Shown here piece by piece: positions 1 through 8,642 of a stretch of DNA of 64,000 nucleotides. Within the stretch, counting starts at the first letter, position 1. The number at the start of each line of letters is the position of its first letter. Origin of the DNA: Pseudomonas sp. StFLB209 (GTDB taxonomy: Bacteria > Pseudomonadota > Gammaproteobacteria > Pseudomonadales > Pseudomonadaceae); NCBI RefSeq assembly GCF_000829415.1, contig NZ_AP014637.1, positions 62,001 to 126,000 on the forward strand, read 5' to 3'. The notes beneath the pieces were generated by a model. The model was not told where the DNA came from and searched no databases. It saw nothing but the letters and a program-made list of their open reading frames with translations. The translations under genes were made by a program, and so were the position numbers.

Positions 1-1
1 T

Positions 2-1708
2 ATCACCCATCACATGGCACCTCGCGGCCCGGACGCCTGGGGCTTTCATAGCCAGGGGCCGATTGCCCTGGGGCATCGACGGCTGAAGATCATGGACTTG
101 TCGGACGGCTCGGCGCAGCCGATGATCGACAACCATCTGGGCCTGTCGCTGGCCTTCAACGGGGCCATCTATAACTTTCCGGAATTACGCGCCGAGCTTG
201 AAGCGCTCGGTTATGCCTTCCATTCCGGCGGCGACACCGAGGTGCTGCTCAAGGGCTATCACGCCTGGGGCAAGGAACTACTGCCCAAGCTCAACGGCAT
301 GTTCGCCTTCGCAATCTGGGAACGTGACGCCAAACGGCTGTTCATTGCCCGCGACCGACTCGGCGTCAAGCCGCTGTACCTGTCGCGTACCGGCGAGCGC
401 CTGCGCTTCGCGTCGAGCCTGCCAGCGTTGCTCAAGGGTGGCGACATCAGCTCGCTGCTCGACCCGGTGGCGGTCAATCACTACCTAAACTTCCACGCGG
501 TGGTGCCGGCACCACGCACACTGTTGGCTGGGGTGGAAAAGCTGCCGCCAGCCAGCTGGATGCTGATCGATGCCGAAGGCAATACCGAGCAGCAAGTCTG
601 GTGGACGCTGCCTTATGGCCCGCATGACGACGAGCGCGATCTGAGCTTTGAAGACTGGCGCGAGCGGGTCCTGGACAGCACCCGTGAAGCGGTGGGCATT
701 CGTCAGCGTGCAGCGGTGGACGTCGGCGTGCTGTTGTCGGGCGGCGTGGACTCCAGCCTGTTGGTTGGCCTGCTACGTGACGTGGGTGTCGAAGACCTGT
801 CGACCTTTTCGATCGGTTTCGAAGATGCCGGTGGCGAGCGCGGTGACGAGTTCCAGTACTCTGACCTGATCGCCAAACACTACGGCACGCGCCATCATCA
901 GTTGCGCATTCAAGAAAGCGAGATTATCGAACAATTGCCAGCGGCCTTCCGGGCCATGAGCGAGCCGATGGTCAGCCATGACTGCATCGCCTTTTATCTG
1001 TTGTCCCGCGAAGTCGCCAAACACTGCAAAGTGGTCCAGAGCGGCCAGGGCGCGGATGAGCTGTTTGCCGGTTACCACTGGTATCCGCAGGTCGATGGTG
1101 CAGCCGACCCGGTTGCCGCTTACCGCGCAGCATTCGTTGACCGCAGCTATGAAGAGTACGCCGCCACCGTACAGCCGAAGTGGCTGGTCGATCACGACGC
1201 TGCGGGTGAGTTCGTGCGTGACCACTTTGCCCGGCCAGGTGCCGAGGCGGCAGTGGATAAAGCGTTGCGGCTCGACAGCACAGTGATGCTGGTCGATGAC
1301 CCGGTCAAGCGGGTCGACAACATGACCATGGCCTGGGGTCTGGAAGCCCGTACCCCGTTTCTTGACTATCGCCTGGTCGAACTGTCGGCACGAGTACCGG
1401 CGCGCTTCAAGCTGCCTGACGGCGGCAAGCATGTCCTCAAGGAAGCGGCCCGCCTGGTGATTCCGGCCGAGGTGATTGACCGCAAGAAGGGTTATTTCCC
1501 GGTACCGGGCCTCAAGCACTTGCAGGGTAATACCCTTAACTGGGTGCGCGAGCTGCTGCTCGACCCGAGCCAGGATCGCGGCCTGTTCAACCCGGCAATC
1601 ATCGACACGTTGCTGACCAACCCCAAGGACCAGCTCACCCCGCTGCGCGGCTCCAAGCTGTGGCAACTGGCAGCCCTGAACCTGTGGCTGAGCGAACAAG
1701 GACTCTGA
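2..1708 (+). CDS. N-acetylglutaminylglutamine amidotransferase (asparagine synthetase-like), start outside the window
   Basis: Class II glutamine amidotransferase of the asparagine synthetase type that makes N-acetylglutaminylglutamine amide, a compatible solute. The frame is already open at base 2 and the first ATG in the window (14) lies inside the glutaminase domain (MAPRGPDAWG is an internal motif), so the true start with its catalytic N-terminal Cys is upstream. The ATP pyrophosphatase loop SGGVDSS is near base 735, followed by the synthetase signature SGQGADELFAGY near 1040. It ends 3 nt before the next gene, with which it forms the NAGGN operon. The assignment over ordinary asnB rests mainly on that neighbour and the downstream M42 peptidase. 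Confidence 0.9.
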   Translation: MTHHMAPRGPDAWGFHSQGPIALGHRRLKIMDLSDGSAQPMIDNHLGLSLAFNGAIYNFPELRAELEALGYAFHSGGDTEVLLKGYHAWGKELLPKLNGMFAFAIWERDAKRLFIARDRLGVKPLYLSRTGERLRFASSLPALLKGGDISSLLDPVAVNHYLNFHAVVPAPRTLLAGVEKLPPASWMLIDAEGNTEQQVWWTLPYGPHDDERDLSFEDWRERVLDSTREAVGIRQRAAVDVGVLLSGGVDSSLLVGLLRDVGVEDLSTFSIGFEDAGGERGDEFQYSDLIAKHYGTRHHQLRIQESEIIEQLPAAFRAMSEPMVSHDCIAFYLLSREVAKHCKVVQSGQGADELFAGYHWYPQVDGAADPVAAYRAAFVDRSYEEYAATVQPKWLVDHDAAGEFVRDHFARPGAEAAVDKALRLDSTVMLVDDPVKRVDNMTMAWGLEARTPFLDYRLVELSARVPARFKLPDGGKHVLKEAARLVIPAEVIDRKKGYFPVPGLKHLQGNTLNWVRELLLDPSQDRGLFNPAIIDTLLTNPKDQLTPLRGSKLWQLAALNLWLSEQGL

Positions 1709-1711
1709 TCG

Positions 1712-3460
1712 ATGAAACCCCATGCAACGGCTTACAGCCAGCGACTGTTGCGGCGCCAGTCGCCGTCCTACGAACGCCTGCAGGCGCGCTTGGCCGAAGA
1801 CGGCGGCCAGCCGGACAGCGAGCCACTGGCCCTGCATTGCGGTTGGGGGCGGCTGCTGATCGGCCACACCTACCCGGAGCCGGCGGCGCTGGCCCAGGAG
1901 CTGCTCAACGAAAAATCCGGCGAGCGCGATATCGCGCTGTATGTGGCTGCGCCGCAGCAGGTGCTGGCCCAGGCGCCCCAGCAGTTATTTCTTGATCCGT
2001 CCGACACGCTGCGCCTGTGGTTCAGCGACTACCGGCAGGCGCATCGGGTGTTTCGCGGTTTCCGGATTCGTCGGGCCCAGAGCGAGGCCGACTGGCAGGC
2101 GATCAACAACCTGTACCTGGCTCGCGGCATGCTGCCGATTGATCCTGAGCTGCTGACCCCACGCCATCAAGGCGGCCCGGTGTACTGGCTGGCCGAAGAC
2201 GAAGGCAGTAACGCGATCATTGGCAGTGTCATGGGGCTTAATCACCTCAAGGCGTTCAACGACCCGGAAAAGGGCAGCAGCCTGTGGTGCCTGGCGGTGG
2301 ACCCCAACTGCAGCCGTCCGGGTGTCGGCGAAGTGCTGGTGCGCCACCTGATCGAGCACTTCATGAGCCGCGGCCTGAGCTACCTGGACCTGTCGGTGTT
2401 ACACGACAACCATCAGGCCAAGGCGTTGTACGCCAAGCTGGGCTTTCGCACCCTGCCGACCTTCGCCATCAAGCGCAAGAACGGTATTAACGAAGCGCTG
2501 TTTCTCGGTCCTGGTCCGCAAGCAGAGTTCAACCCCTATGCGCGGATCATCGTCGAGGAAGCGCATCGGCGGGGTATCGATGTGCAAGTCGATGATGCCG
2601 ATGCCGGGTTGTTCACCCTCAGTTACGGTGGCCGTCGAGTGCGTTGCCGCGAATCGCTCAGCGACCTGACCAGCGCCGTGAGCATGACCTTGTGCCAGGA
2701 CAAGAGCCTGACCCATCGCGCCTTGAAAGCCGCTGGCTTATGCCTGCCCGCCCAAGTGCGCGCCGGCAGCGCCGACGACAACCTGGCGTTTCTCGAAGAG
2801 CATGGCCGGATCGTGGTCAAGCCCCTCGACGGCGAGCAGGGCCAGGGCGTGGCAGTGGACCTGCGCAGCATCGAAGAAGTACAGCAAGCCATCGAGCGGG
2901 CCCGGCAGTTCGATACCCGAGTCATTCTGGAAAGCTTCCACGAAGGCCTGGACCTGCGCATTGTGGTGATCGGCTTTGAAGTGGTTGCAGCGGCGATCCG
3001 CCGCCCCGCAGAGGTGGTCGGTGACGGCCGCCATACCATCAAGCAGTTGATCGAAGCCCAGAGCCGCCGCCGCGCGGCGGCAACCGGCGGAGAAAGCCGG
3101 ATCCCCATGGACGAGGAAACCGAACGCACAGTGCGCGATGCCGGTTTCGCTTACGACGATATCCTGCCCATGGACCAGCGCCTGGCCGTGCGCCGCACCG
3201 CCAACCTGCACACCGGCGGCTGCCTGGAAGATGTCACAGCGATCCTTGACCCGGTGCTCAGCGACGCCGCCGTGCGTGCGGCACGGGCACTGGACATTCC
3301 GGTGGTCGGCCTGGACCTGATGGTGCCTGCCGCCGACCAGCCCGAGTATGTGTTCATCGAGGCCAATGAACGGGTCGGCCTGGCCAATCATGAACCACAA
3401 CCCACCGCAGAACGCTTTGTCGATCTACTCTTTCCCCATAGCCTTCCAGCTCATAGTTGA
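1712..3460 (+). CDS. ngg: N-acetylglutaminylglutamine synthetase (GNAT plus ATP-grasp)
   Basis: Bifunctional enzyme of 582 residues that builds the NAGGN dipeptide. The N-terminal half carries a GNAT acetyltransferase fold (about residues 110-260, LWCLAVDPNCSRPGVGEVLV acetyl-CoA region). The C-terminal half is an ATP-grasp ligase (about 300-575, with IVVKPLDGEQGQG and the metal-binding end VFIEANERVGLANHE). The start ATG lies 3 nt after the amidotransferase stop, so the genes are probably translationally coupled. Length and domain order match the family. It ends in an intergenic inverted repeat before the peptidase gene. Confidence 0.93.
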   Translation: MKPHATAYSQRLLRRQSPSYERLQARLAEDGGQPDSEPLALHCGWGRLLIGHTYPEPAALAQELLNEKSGERDIALYVAAPQQVLAQAPQQLFLDPSDTLRLWFSDYRQAHRVFRGFRIRRAQSEADWQAINNLYLARGMLPIDPELLTPRHQGGPVYWLAEDEGSNAIIGSVMGLNHLKAFNDPEKGSSLWCLAVDPNCSRPGVGEVLVRHLIEHFMSRGLSYLDLSVLHDNHQAKALYAKLGFRTLPTFAIKRKNGINEALFLGPGPQAEFNPYARIIVEEAHRRGIDVQVDDADAGLFTLSYGGRRVRCRESLSDLTSAVSMTLCQDKSLTHRALKAAGLCLPAQVRAGSADDNLAFLEEHGRIVVKPLDGEQGQGVAVDLRSIEEVQQAIERARQFDTRVILESFHEGLDLRIVVIGFEVVAAAIRRPAEVVGDGRHTIKQLIEAQSRRRAAATGGESRIPMDEETERTVRDAGFAYDDILPMDQRLAVRRTANLHTGGCLEDVTAILDPVLSDAAVRAARALDIPVVGLDLMVPAADQPEYVFIEANERVGLANHEPQPTAERFVDLLFPHSLPAHS

Positions 3461-3481
3461 AACACAGCTACAAGCATCAGA

Positions 3482-3524
3482 TTACAAGCTGCAAGCCATA
3501 TCCACTCCGGCTTGCAGCTTGTAG
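3482..3524. repeat. Inverted repeat built on AAGCTGCAAGC
   Basis: Two arms (3482-3497 and 3509-3524) pair over 15 of 16 bases around an 11-nt loop. The core word GCAAGCTGCAAG belongs to a dispersed Pseudomonas intergenic repeat. A relative lies at 59121-59203, between hom and thrC. It sits between ngg and the M42 peptidase, so it may reduce read-through or stabilise the upstream mRNA 3' end. Confidence 0.7.
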
Positions 3525-3561
3525 CGTGTAACCAGTAGCTGCTCCAGAGGAGCCCTCCATC

Positions 3562-4758
3562 ATGTCTAATGCAACCATCCCTGATCCGGATCTGAATTAC
3601 CTGCAGAAAGTCCTGCTGGAAATGCTCGCGATTCCCAGCCCCACCGGCTTTACCGACACCATCGTGCGCTATGTCGCCGAGCGCCTTGAAGAACTGGATA
3701 TTCCTTTCGAGTTGACCCGGCGTGGCACCATTCGCGCCACCCTCAAGGGCCGCAAGAGCAGCCCGGACCGCGCGGTGTCGGCCCACGTCGACACCATCGG
3801 CGCCTGTGTCCGCGAGGTCAAAGACAACGGCCGTTTGAGCCTGGCGCCGGTGGGCTGCTGGTCGAGCCGCTTTGCCGAGGGCAGCCGGGTCAGTGTGTTC
3901 ACCGACACCGGCGTGATCCGTGGCAGCGTGCTGCCGCTAATGGCCTCCGGGCACGCCTTCAATACCGCCGTGGACCAGATGCCGGTCAGTTGGGACCATA
4001 TCGAACTGCGCCTGGATGCTTACTGTGCGACCCGCGCCGACTGCGAGTCGCTAGGTGTGGGCATCGGTGACTATGTCGCCTTTGACCCGCTGCCGGAGTT
4101 CACTGAAAGCGGCCACATCAGCGCCCGCCACCTGGACGACAAAGCCGGTGTAGCTGCCCTGCTGGCATCGCTCAAGGCGGTGGTCGACAGCGGTCTGGAG
4201 CCGGTGATCGACTGTCACCCGCTGTTCACCATCACCGAAGAAACCGGCACCGGTGCGGCCGGCGCACTGCCTTGGGACGTCAGTGAGTTCGTCGGTATCG
4301 ATATCGCGCCGGTCGCGCCCGGCCAGCACTCCAGCGAACATGCGGTCAGTGTGGCGATGCTCGACTCCGGCGGCCCGTATGACTATCACCTGTCGCGCCA
4401 CTTGCTACGGCTGGGCGCCGAGCAGGAGCTGCCGGTACGCCGCGACGTGTTCCGCTATTACTTCAGCGATGCCCATTCGGCGATTACCGCCGGCAATGAC
4501 ATCCGCACCGCGCTGATCGCGTTCGGCTGCGATGCCACCCACGGCTACGAGCGCACCCACATCGACAGCCTGGCGGCGCTGAGCAAACTGCTGAGCGCCT
4601 ACATCCTCAGCCCGCCGGTATTCGACAGTGACGCGCAACCGGCCAAGGCCTCGCTGGAAAGCTTCAGCCACCAGCTGGAGCACGACACCCAGATGGAACC
4701 GGAAACCCGCGTGCCGCCGGTCGATAGCCTGATCGGCCAGGGTCGCGAAAGCAGCTGA
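3562..4758 (+). CDS. NAGGN-system M42-type peptidase
   Basis: Metallopeptidase of 398 residues of the osmoprotectant NAGGN system. Two-zinc M42/M20-like ligands are visible in order: AHVDTIG (about residue 75), LDDKAG (about 194), ITEETGTGA (about 225) and a C-terminal His in THGYERTHID. A GGAG Shine-Dalgarno lies upstream of the chosen ATG. It is third in the operon order amidotransferase-ngg-peptidase, which is conserved in NAGGN-making bacteria. Its physiological substrate is not established; turnover of the osmolyte or a precursor is inferred from position. Confidence 0.88.
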   Translation: MSNATIPDPDLNYLQKVLLEMLAIPSPTGFTDTIVRYVAERLEELDIPFELTRRGTIRATLKGRKSSPDRAVSAHVDTIGACVREVKDNGRLSLAPVGCWSSRFAEGSRVSVFTDTGVIRGSVLPLMASGHAFNTAVDQMPVSWDHIELRLDAYCATRADCESLGVGIGDYVAFDPLPEFTESGHISARHLDDKAGVAALLASLKAVVDSGLEPVIDCHPLFTITEETGTGAAGALPWDVSEFVGIDIAPVAPGQHSSEHAVSVAMLDSGGPYDYHLSRHLLRLGAEQELPVRRDVFRYYFSDAHSAITAGNDIRTALIAFGCDATHGYERTHIDSLAALSKLLSAYILSPPVFDSDAQPAKASLESFSHQLEHDTQMEPETRVPPVDSLIGQGRESS

Positions 4759-4849
4759 GCCGGCCTGGCTGCCGCAGGGCATGCATCCTGCCGGGTGCAT
4801 AACCTGCGGCCCTGCACTATCATCCCCGGCCCTGCCGCGAGAGCCACCC

Positions 4850-5077
4850 ATGCTGATTCCCTTTGAGCAACTCGAACCCGACACCCTGACCCGCCTGATC
4901 GAAGACTTCGTGACCCGCGACGGCACCGATAACGGCGACGACACGCCGCTGCAGACCCGGGTATTGCGGGTGCGTCACGCCCTGAGCAAAGGCCAGGCCG
5001 TGATTTTCTTCGACATCGAGAGCCAGCAGTGCCAGTTGATGGCTCGCCATGAAGTGCCCAAAGAGTTGTTCGACTGA
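4850..5077 (+). CDS. YheU family protein (UPF0270)
   Basis: Small acidic protein of 75 residues, MLIPFEQLEPDTLTRLIEDF at its N terminus, which is the hallmark of the YheU/UPF0270 family. Function is unknown. The ATG at 4850 is chosen because family members begin with MLIP; an upstream in-frame ATG at 4781 would add 23 unrelated residues. It lies tail to tail with the CsrA paralogue, 25 nt away. Confidence 0.85.
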   Translation: MLIPFEQLEPDTLTRLIEDFVTRDGTDNGDDTPLQTRVLRVRHALSKGQAVIFFDIESQQCQLMARHEVPKELFD

Positions 5078-5102
5078 GCAATCCGGATAATCCCTGAGCC
5101 GC

Positions 5103-5312
5103 TCAGGCTGCCGGCGACTGTTGCTGCGGCTGCTCATCAGGTTCGGACAAGGTCTTGATAATGCGCCGGAACACTTCGGCGCGATGGATCTTGACGTGTT
5201 TGGGTGCGTCAAAACCGAAGCGCACCTGATTACCACTGACGCCCAGCACTTGCACGGTGATTTCGTCACCGATGGAAAAGGTTTCGCCTACTTCGCGTGT
5301 TAATACCAACAT
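5103..5312 (-). CDS. csrA: CsrA/RsmA-family RNA-binding regulator, divergent paralogue
   Basis: Protein of 69 residues with the CsrA fold. It has [10 protein letters not shown] at the N terminus, [16 protein letters not shown] in the centre, and the RNA-binding Arg44 in [10 protein letters not shown]. CsrA dimers bind GGA motifs in mRNA leaders and control translation. Compared with the usual Pseudomonas RsmA/RsmE sequences it has Phe at positions 32 and 34 where Ile is common, and a Gln/Pro-rich tail. The start at 5312 matches the invariant ML(V/I)LTR start; the frame is open six codons further upstream. It is probably one of several CsrA paralogues in this genome. Confidence 0.9.
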   Translation of the reverse strand: MLVLTREVGETFSIGDEITVQVLGVSGNQVRFGFDAPKHVKIHRAEVFRRIIKTLSEPDEQPQQQSPAA

Positions 5313-5472
5313 GTTTGTGCACTCTTGCAATCCCGTGAATGGGCAGAGTGCCGCGCGAGGCAGAGTGCTTCAATGTGGCGAAGTAAAATCAGCCATGTCC
5401 TGCACACTCGCCGGAATTAGCTGAAGGAAATAACCTACATTGCAGACGCAAAAGTCGTAATTACTGCATCGC

Positions 5473-5838
5473 TCAGCGTCTACGCCAACGTCGCCACACC
5501 AGGCTATAAGCCAGGGCGTTGATAACCAGCACCACGCTGCCAAGCCATAACTGGTGCTGCATCGTCAAACCCGCCGGATAGATCAGCGCGATCAAGTAAT
5601 GCTCGACGAAACCGCCGTCATAACCCTGCTGGCCGGCCAGGCTGCGCAGGTGGTTTTCCAGTGGCGTGAGCGGGCAGTACAGGTGCAGAAACTCCACCGC
5701 CGCCCCCCAGGCCACCGCAGGCAGGTGGAGCACCGCCAGCCAGGGCTTGCGCAGCACCAGCAAACCGCCAAACAGCACAAACACGATGAACAGCAGGTGC
5801 ACGACCAATACCGCATCGGCCGCCAGACGCATCAACAT
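5473..5838 (-). CDS. DUF2784 membrane protein
   Basis: Membrane protein of 121 residues with about four hydrophobic helices (approximately residues 8-28, 33-52, 80-98 and 101-117) and the DUF2784 motif FLHLYCPLTPLEN. Function is unknown. A very strong Shine-Dalgarno (AGGAGGGG) precedes the ATG by 2-3 nt. It appears to be a single-gene unit, divergent from the DUF3309 gene. Confidence 0.85.
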   Translation of the reverse strand: MLMRLAADAVLVVHLLFIVFVLFGGLLVLRKPWLAVLHLPAVAWGAAVEFLHLYCPLTPLENHLRSLAGQQGYDGGFVEHYLIALIYPAGLTMQHQLWLGSVVLVINALAYSLVWRRWRRR

Positions 5839-6005
5839 AACCCCTCCTTTTAATCGGCGGCGAATACGTCACCGGCCGCTGTAAGTTCAATCTTTCACTG
5901 CCGCGCACTCGCAGACTTTATACCGCCAGGAAAGTTGCAACTTTCAGACTGGGCTACCCGGTATTTTAACGAAGCTAATTTGTAAAAATATATTCAAAGC
6001 GCTTA

Positions 6006-6033
6006 GAACCTTTATTCAACGCCCAGAGTCGGA
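6006..6033 (+). promoter_or_regulatory. Candidate AlgU (sigma-22) promoter
   Basis: GAACCT at 6006-6011 is followed after 17 nt by TCGGA at 6029-6033, close to the extracytoplasmic AlgU consensus GAACTT-N16/17-TCtgA. It lies about 90 nt upstream of the small DUF3309 gene. A perfect 7-bp dyad, CATGACA/TGTCATG at 6054-6074, sits between it and the gene and could be an operator. Assignment is by consensus match only. Confidence 0.4.
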
Positions 6034-6123
6034 TTATTCAAGAGGCCACGAGACATGACATCAAGGGTGTCATGAATTCCTCCGGCAATCTTGGCTCCCT
6101 TATATTGAAAGAAGGAACTCATC

Positions 6124-6282
6124 ATGGGCATCAGTACAATTCTCATCATCATCCTGATCCTGCTACTGATCGGCGGCCTGCCAGTGTTCCCCCACTCGCG
6201 TAGCTGGGGTTACGGACCGTCGGGCGTGGTCGGGACCATTCTGGTCATTCTGCTGGTACTGGTGTTACTGGGCAGGATATGA
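6124..6282 (+). CDS. DUF3309 small membrane protein
   Basis: Protein of 52 residues with two hydrophobic segments (about 4-18 and 36-50) flanking the conserved PVFPHSRSWGYGPSG centre, which identifies the DUF3309 family. Function is unknown; such proteins are common, short and often stress-associated. GAAGGA precedes the ATG by 6 nt. A strong hairpin terminator follows at 6339. Confidence 0.85.
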   Translation: MGISTILIIILILLLIGGLPVFPHSRSWGYGPSGVVGTILVILLVLVLLGRI

Positions 6283-6338
6283 ATGCGCGGCTGGACATCG
6301 CGCCGACGGATGTTCAGCCACGCTAAAACCGGCCCCAC

Positions 6339-6366
6339 AAAAAAGCAGCCTGACGGCTGCTTTTTT
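6339..6366. terminator. Bidirectional rho-independent terminator
   Basis: GCAGCC/GGCTGC stem with a TGAC loop, flanked by A6 on the left and T6 on the right, so it works on both strands. It ends the DUF3309 transcript on the plus strand and actP on the minus strand. Confidence 0.9.
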
Positions 6367-6388
6367 GTTGTCGCGGTTTAGCTGTCAA

Positions 6389-8047
6389 TCAGTGCGATAC
6401 CGCACCGCTGGCACCCAGACCGGTTTGCGAACGGACAAACTGTGGCACGAACAGCGCACGCTCATCCTCACCTGCCTTGGACTTGTCGGTGATCGAGAAG
6501 AACCAGATGCCCACGAATGCAATGGCAATCGAGAACAGCGCCGGGTACTCGTACGGGAAGATTGCTTTAGGGTTATGCAGAATCTGCACCCAGATGGTCG
6601 GGCCGAGAATCATCAGCACCACGGCGCTGATCAAGCCCATCCAGCCGCCAATCATGGCGCCACGGGTGGTCAGGTTCTTCCAGTACATCGAGAGCAGCAG
6701 CACCGGGAAGTTGCAGCTTGCAGCGATGGAGAATGCCAGGCCGACCATGAACGCGATGTTCTGGCTCTCGAAGGCAATACCCAGGATGATCGCAACCACA
6801 GCCAGCGCGATGGTGGTCATCTTCGACACGCGGATCTCGTCTTTCTCGTTGGCCTTGCCTTTCTTGATCACGCTGGCATACAGGTCATGGGAGACCGCCG
6901 ACGCGCCTGCCAGGGTCAGACCGGCTACTACAGCCAGAATGGTGGCGAAGGCTACCGCAGAGATAAAGCCCAGGAACAGGCTGCCGCCCACGGCGTTGGA
7001 CAGATGCACCGCCGCCATGTTGTTACCGCCGATCAACGCGCCAGCCGCGTCCTTGAACATCGGGTTGGTGCTGACCAACAGGATCGCACCAAAACCGATG
7101 ATGAAGGTCAGGATGTAGAAGTAGCCAATGAAACCGGTGGCATAGAACACCGACTTGCGGGCTTCCTTGGCATCGCTGACGGTGAAGAAGCGCATCAGGA
7201 TGTGTGGCAGGCCAGCCGTACCGAACATCAGCGCCAGGCCCAGCGAGAACGCCGAGATCGGGTCTTTAACCAGGCCGCCCGGGCTCATGATCGCCTCACC
7301 TTTAGGGTGCACGGCAACCGCCTGGGAGAACAGCTGGTTGAAGTCGAAGTTGACGTGTTTCATGACCATCAGCGCCATGAACGAAGCACCGGAGAGCAGC
7401 ATCACCGCCTTGATGATCTGTACCCAGGTGGTCGCCAGCATGCCGCCGAACAGCACGTACAGGCACATCAGGATACCCACCAGGATCACCGCAACGGTGT
7501 AGTCCAGCCCAAACAGCAACTGGATCAGCTTGCCGGCACCGACCATCTGCGCGATCAGGTAGAACGCCACCACCACCAGCGAGCCACACGCCGACAGGGT
7601 ACGGATTTCCATCTGCTTGAGGCGGTAGGACGCCACGTCGGCAAAGGTGTACTTGCCCAGGTTACGCAGGCGCTCGGCAATCAGGAACAGAATGATCGGC
7701 CAGCCCACCAAAAAGCCGATCGAGTAGATCAGGCCATCGTAGCCAGAGGTGTAAACCAGTGCGGAAATACCCAGGAATGACGCCGCCGACATGTAGTCAC
7801 CGGCAATCGCCAGGCCGTTCTGGAAACCGGTGATCTTGCCGCCGGCGGCGTAGTAGTCCGACGCCGAGTTGTTTTTCTTGGAGGCCCAGTAAGTGATGTA
7901 CAGGGTGAACACCACGAACGCGACGAACATGACGATCGCCGGGACGTTGAGAGCTTGCTTCTGCACTGCGCCGGTGAGGGCGTCAGCCGCCATCAGTGCG
8001 GGTGCGAAAGCGGTCAGCGCAAGTGCCGCAGAGAGACGACGGATCAT
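6389..8047 (-). CDS. actP: Cation/acetate symporter ActP
   Basis: Sodium:solute symporter family protein of 552 residues, the usual ActP length, which imports acetate and other short monocarboxylates across the inner membrane. An N-terminal signal-like segment ([20 protein letters not shown]) is followed by about 13 helices. The sodium-site region [14 protein letters not shown] lies near residue 85. The start overlaps the yjcH stop by 4 nt (ATGA). The usual upstream acs gene is absent here, so the unit is yjcH-actP only. Confidence 0.95.
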   Translation of the reverse strand: MIRRLSAALALTAFAPALMAADALTGAVQKQALNVPAIVMFVAFVVFTLYITYWASKKNNSASDYYAAGGKITGFQNGLAIAGDYMSAASFLGISALVYTSGYDGLIYSIGFLVGWPIILFLIAERLRNLGKYTFADVASYRLKQMEIRTLSACGSLVVVAFYLIAQMVGAGKLIQLLFGLDYTVAVILVGILMCLYVLFGGMLATTWVQIIKAVMLLSGASFMALMVMKHVNFDFNQLFSQAVAVHPKGEAIMSPGGLVKDPISAFSLGLALMFGTAGLPHILMRFFTVSDAKEARKSVFYATGFIGYFYILTFIIGFGAILLVSTNPMFKDAAGALIGGNNMAAVHLSNAVGGSLFLGFISAVAFATILAVVAGLTLAGASAVSHDLYASVIKKGKANEKDEIRVSKMTTIALAVVAIILGIAFESQNIAFMVGLAFSIAASCNFPVLLLSMYWKNLTTRGAMIGGWMGLISAVVLMILGPTIWVQILHNPKAIFPYEYPALFSIAIAFVGIWFFSITDKSKAGEDERALFVPQFVRSQTGLGASGAVSH

Positions 8048-8355
8048 TGCTGAATCTCCTTGAGTACGGCGTTGTTCAGCTCGTCGAATTCACCGTTGGC
8101 ACGGCGTACGTAGACGCCGGTCAGGATAAACGCGGTGACGATCAGGCCGACCCCGATCGGCATGCCCCAGGTCACCGTGGACGTTGCGCTCAGCTTGGCG
8201 CCCAGAATGTGGGGGCCATAAGCGATCAACAGGATAAAGGCGGCGTAGAGGCTGAGCATGATCGCTGAAAGAATCCAGGCGAAACGCTCCCTCTTGGCCA
8301 CCAGCTCCTTGAACCTGGGGTTGTCTTGTATCTTTTGGTAGATGCTGTCGTTCAT
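8044..8355 (-). CDS. yjcH: DUF485 membrane protein YjcH
   Basis: Protein of 103 residues with two transmembrane helices (about 26-48 and 63-84) and the DUF485 N-terminal motif [16 protein letters not shown]. It is the constant partner of ActP and shares its mRNA through the 4-nt overlap; its role in acetate transport is unresolved. The start codon follows GAGGAC and an A-rich CA motif (8355-8362), described separately, that should make this mRNA a Crc/Hfq target. Confidence 0.92.
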   Translation of the reverse strand: MNDSIYQKIQDNPRFKELVAKRERFAWILSAIMLSLYAAFILLIAYGPHILGAKLSATSTVTWGMPIGVGLIVTAFILTGVYVRRANGEFDELNNAVLKEIQQ

Positions 8356-8368
8356 TGTTTTTGTCCTC
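8355..8368 (-). promoter_or_regulatory. Crc/Hfq CA motif over the yjcH translation start
   Basis: On the minus strand GAGGAC is followed by AAAAACAA and then the rest of the ATG. AAAAACAA fits the AAnAAnAA motif bound by Hfq with Crc in pseudomonads. Because it occupies the space between Shine-Dalgarno and start codon, binding would block ribosome entry on yjcH-actP. The functional claim is inferred from the known mechanism. Confidence 0.6.
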
Positions 8369-8569
8369 GCAGCATAGGATGAGATGACACAGCTTCACTT
8401 TAGTCAGCTCTTGGAACGACTCCAGACGACCTTAGTATTAGAACGATATTAATTTGTGAGTCTGGAGCCAGGCGAGCTGCACCGGCCGCTGCGAAGCGGC
8501 GTCGGCAAATGTCAGGAAAGAGAGATTAGACAGATACCGGTTGCGCTGAGTACCGGCCGTATAAAACGC

Positions 8570-8602
8570 AAAACCACCCGACGAAGCGCGCCGGGTGGTT
8601 TT
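8570..8602 (-). terminator. Hairpin terminator of the betaine-binding protein gene
   Basis: Arms of 11 nt (AAAACCACCCG and CGGGTGGTTTT) enclose an 11-nt loop. It is 41 nt beyond the stop of the minus-strand betaine-binding gene, and the minus-strand 3' arm ends in T4. Confidence 0.8.
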
Positions 8603-8642
8603 CGAAAAGGCGGCCCGCAGGCCGCAAAAGGGGAAGTAGTTG

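Noticed and set aside
6365..7780. 471-codon frame antisense to actP
   Set aside because: Shadow of a well-conserved gene with Arg/His/Gln-rich translation; the true gene is on the minus strand.
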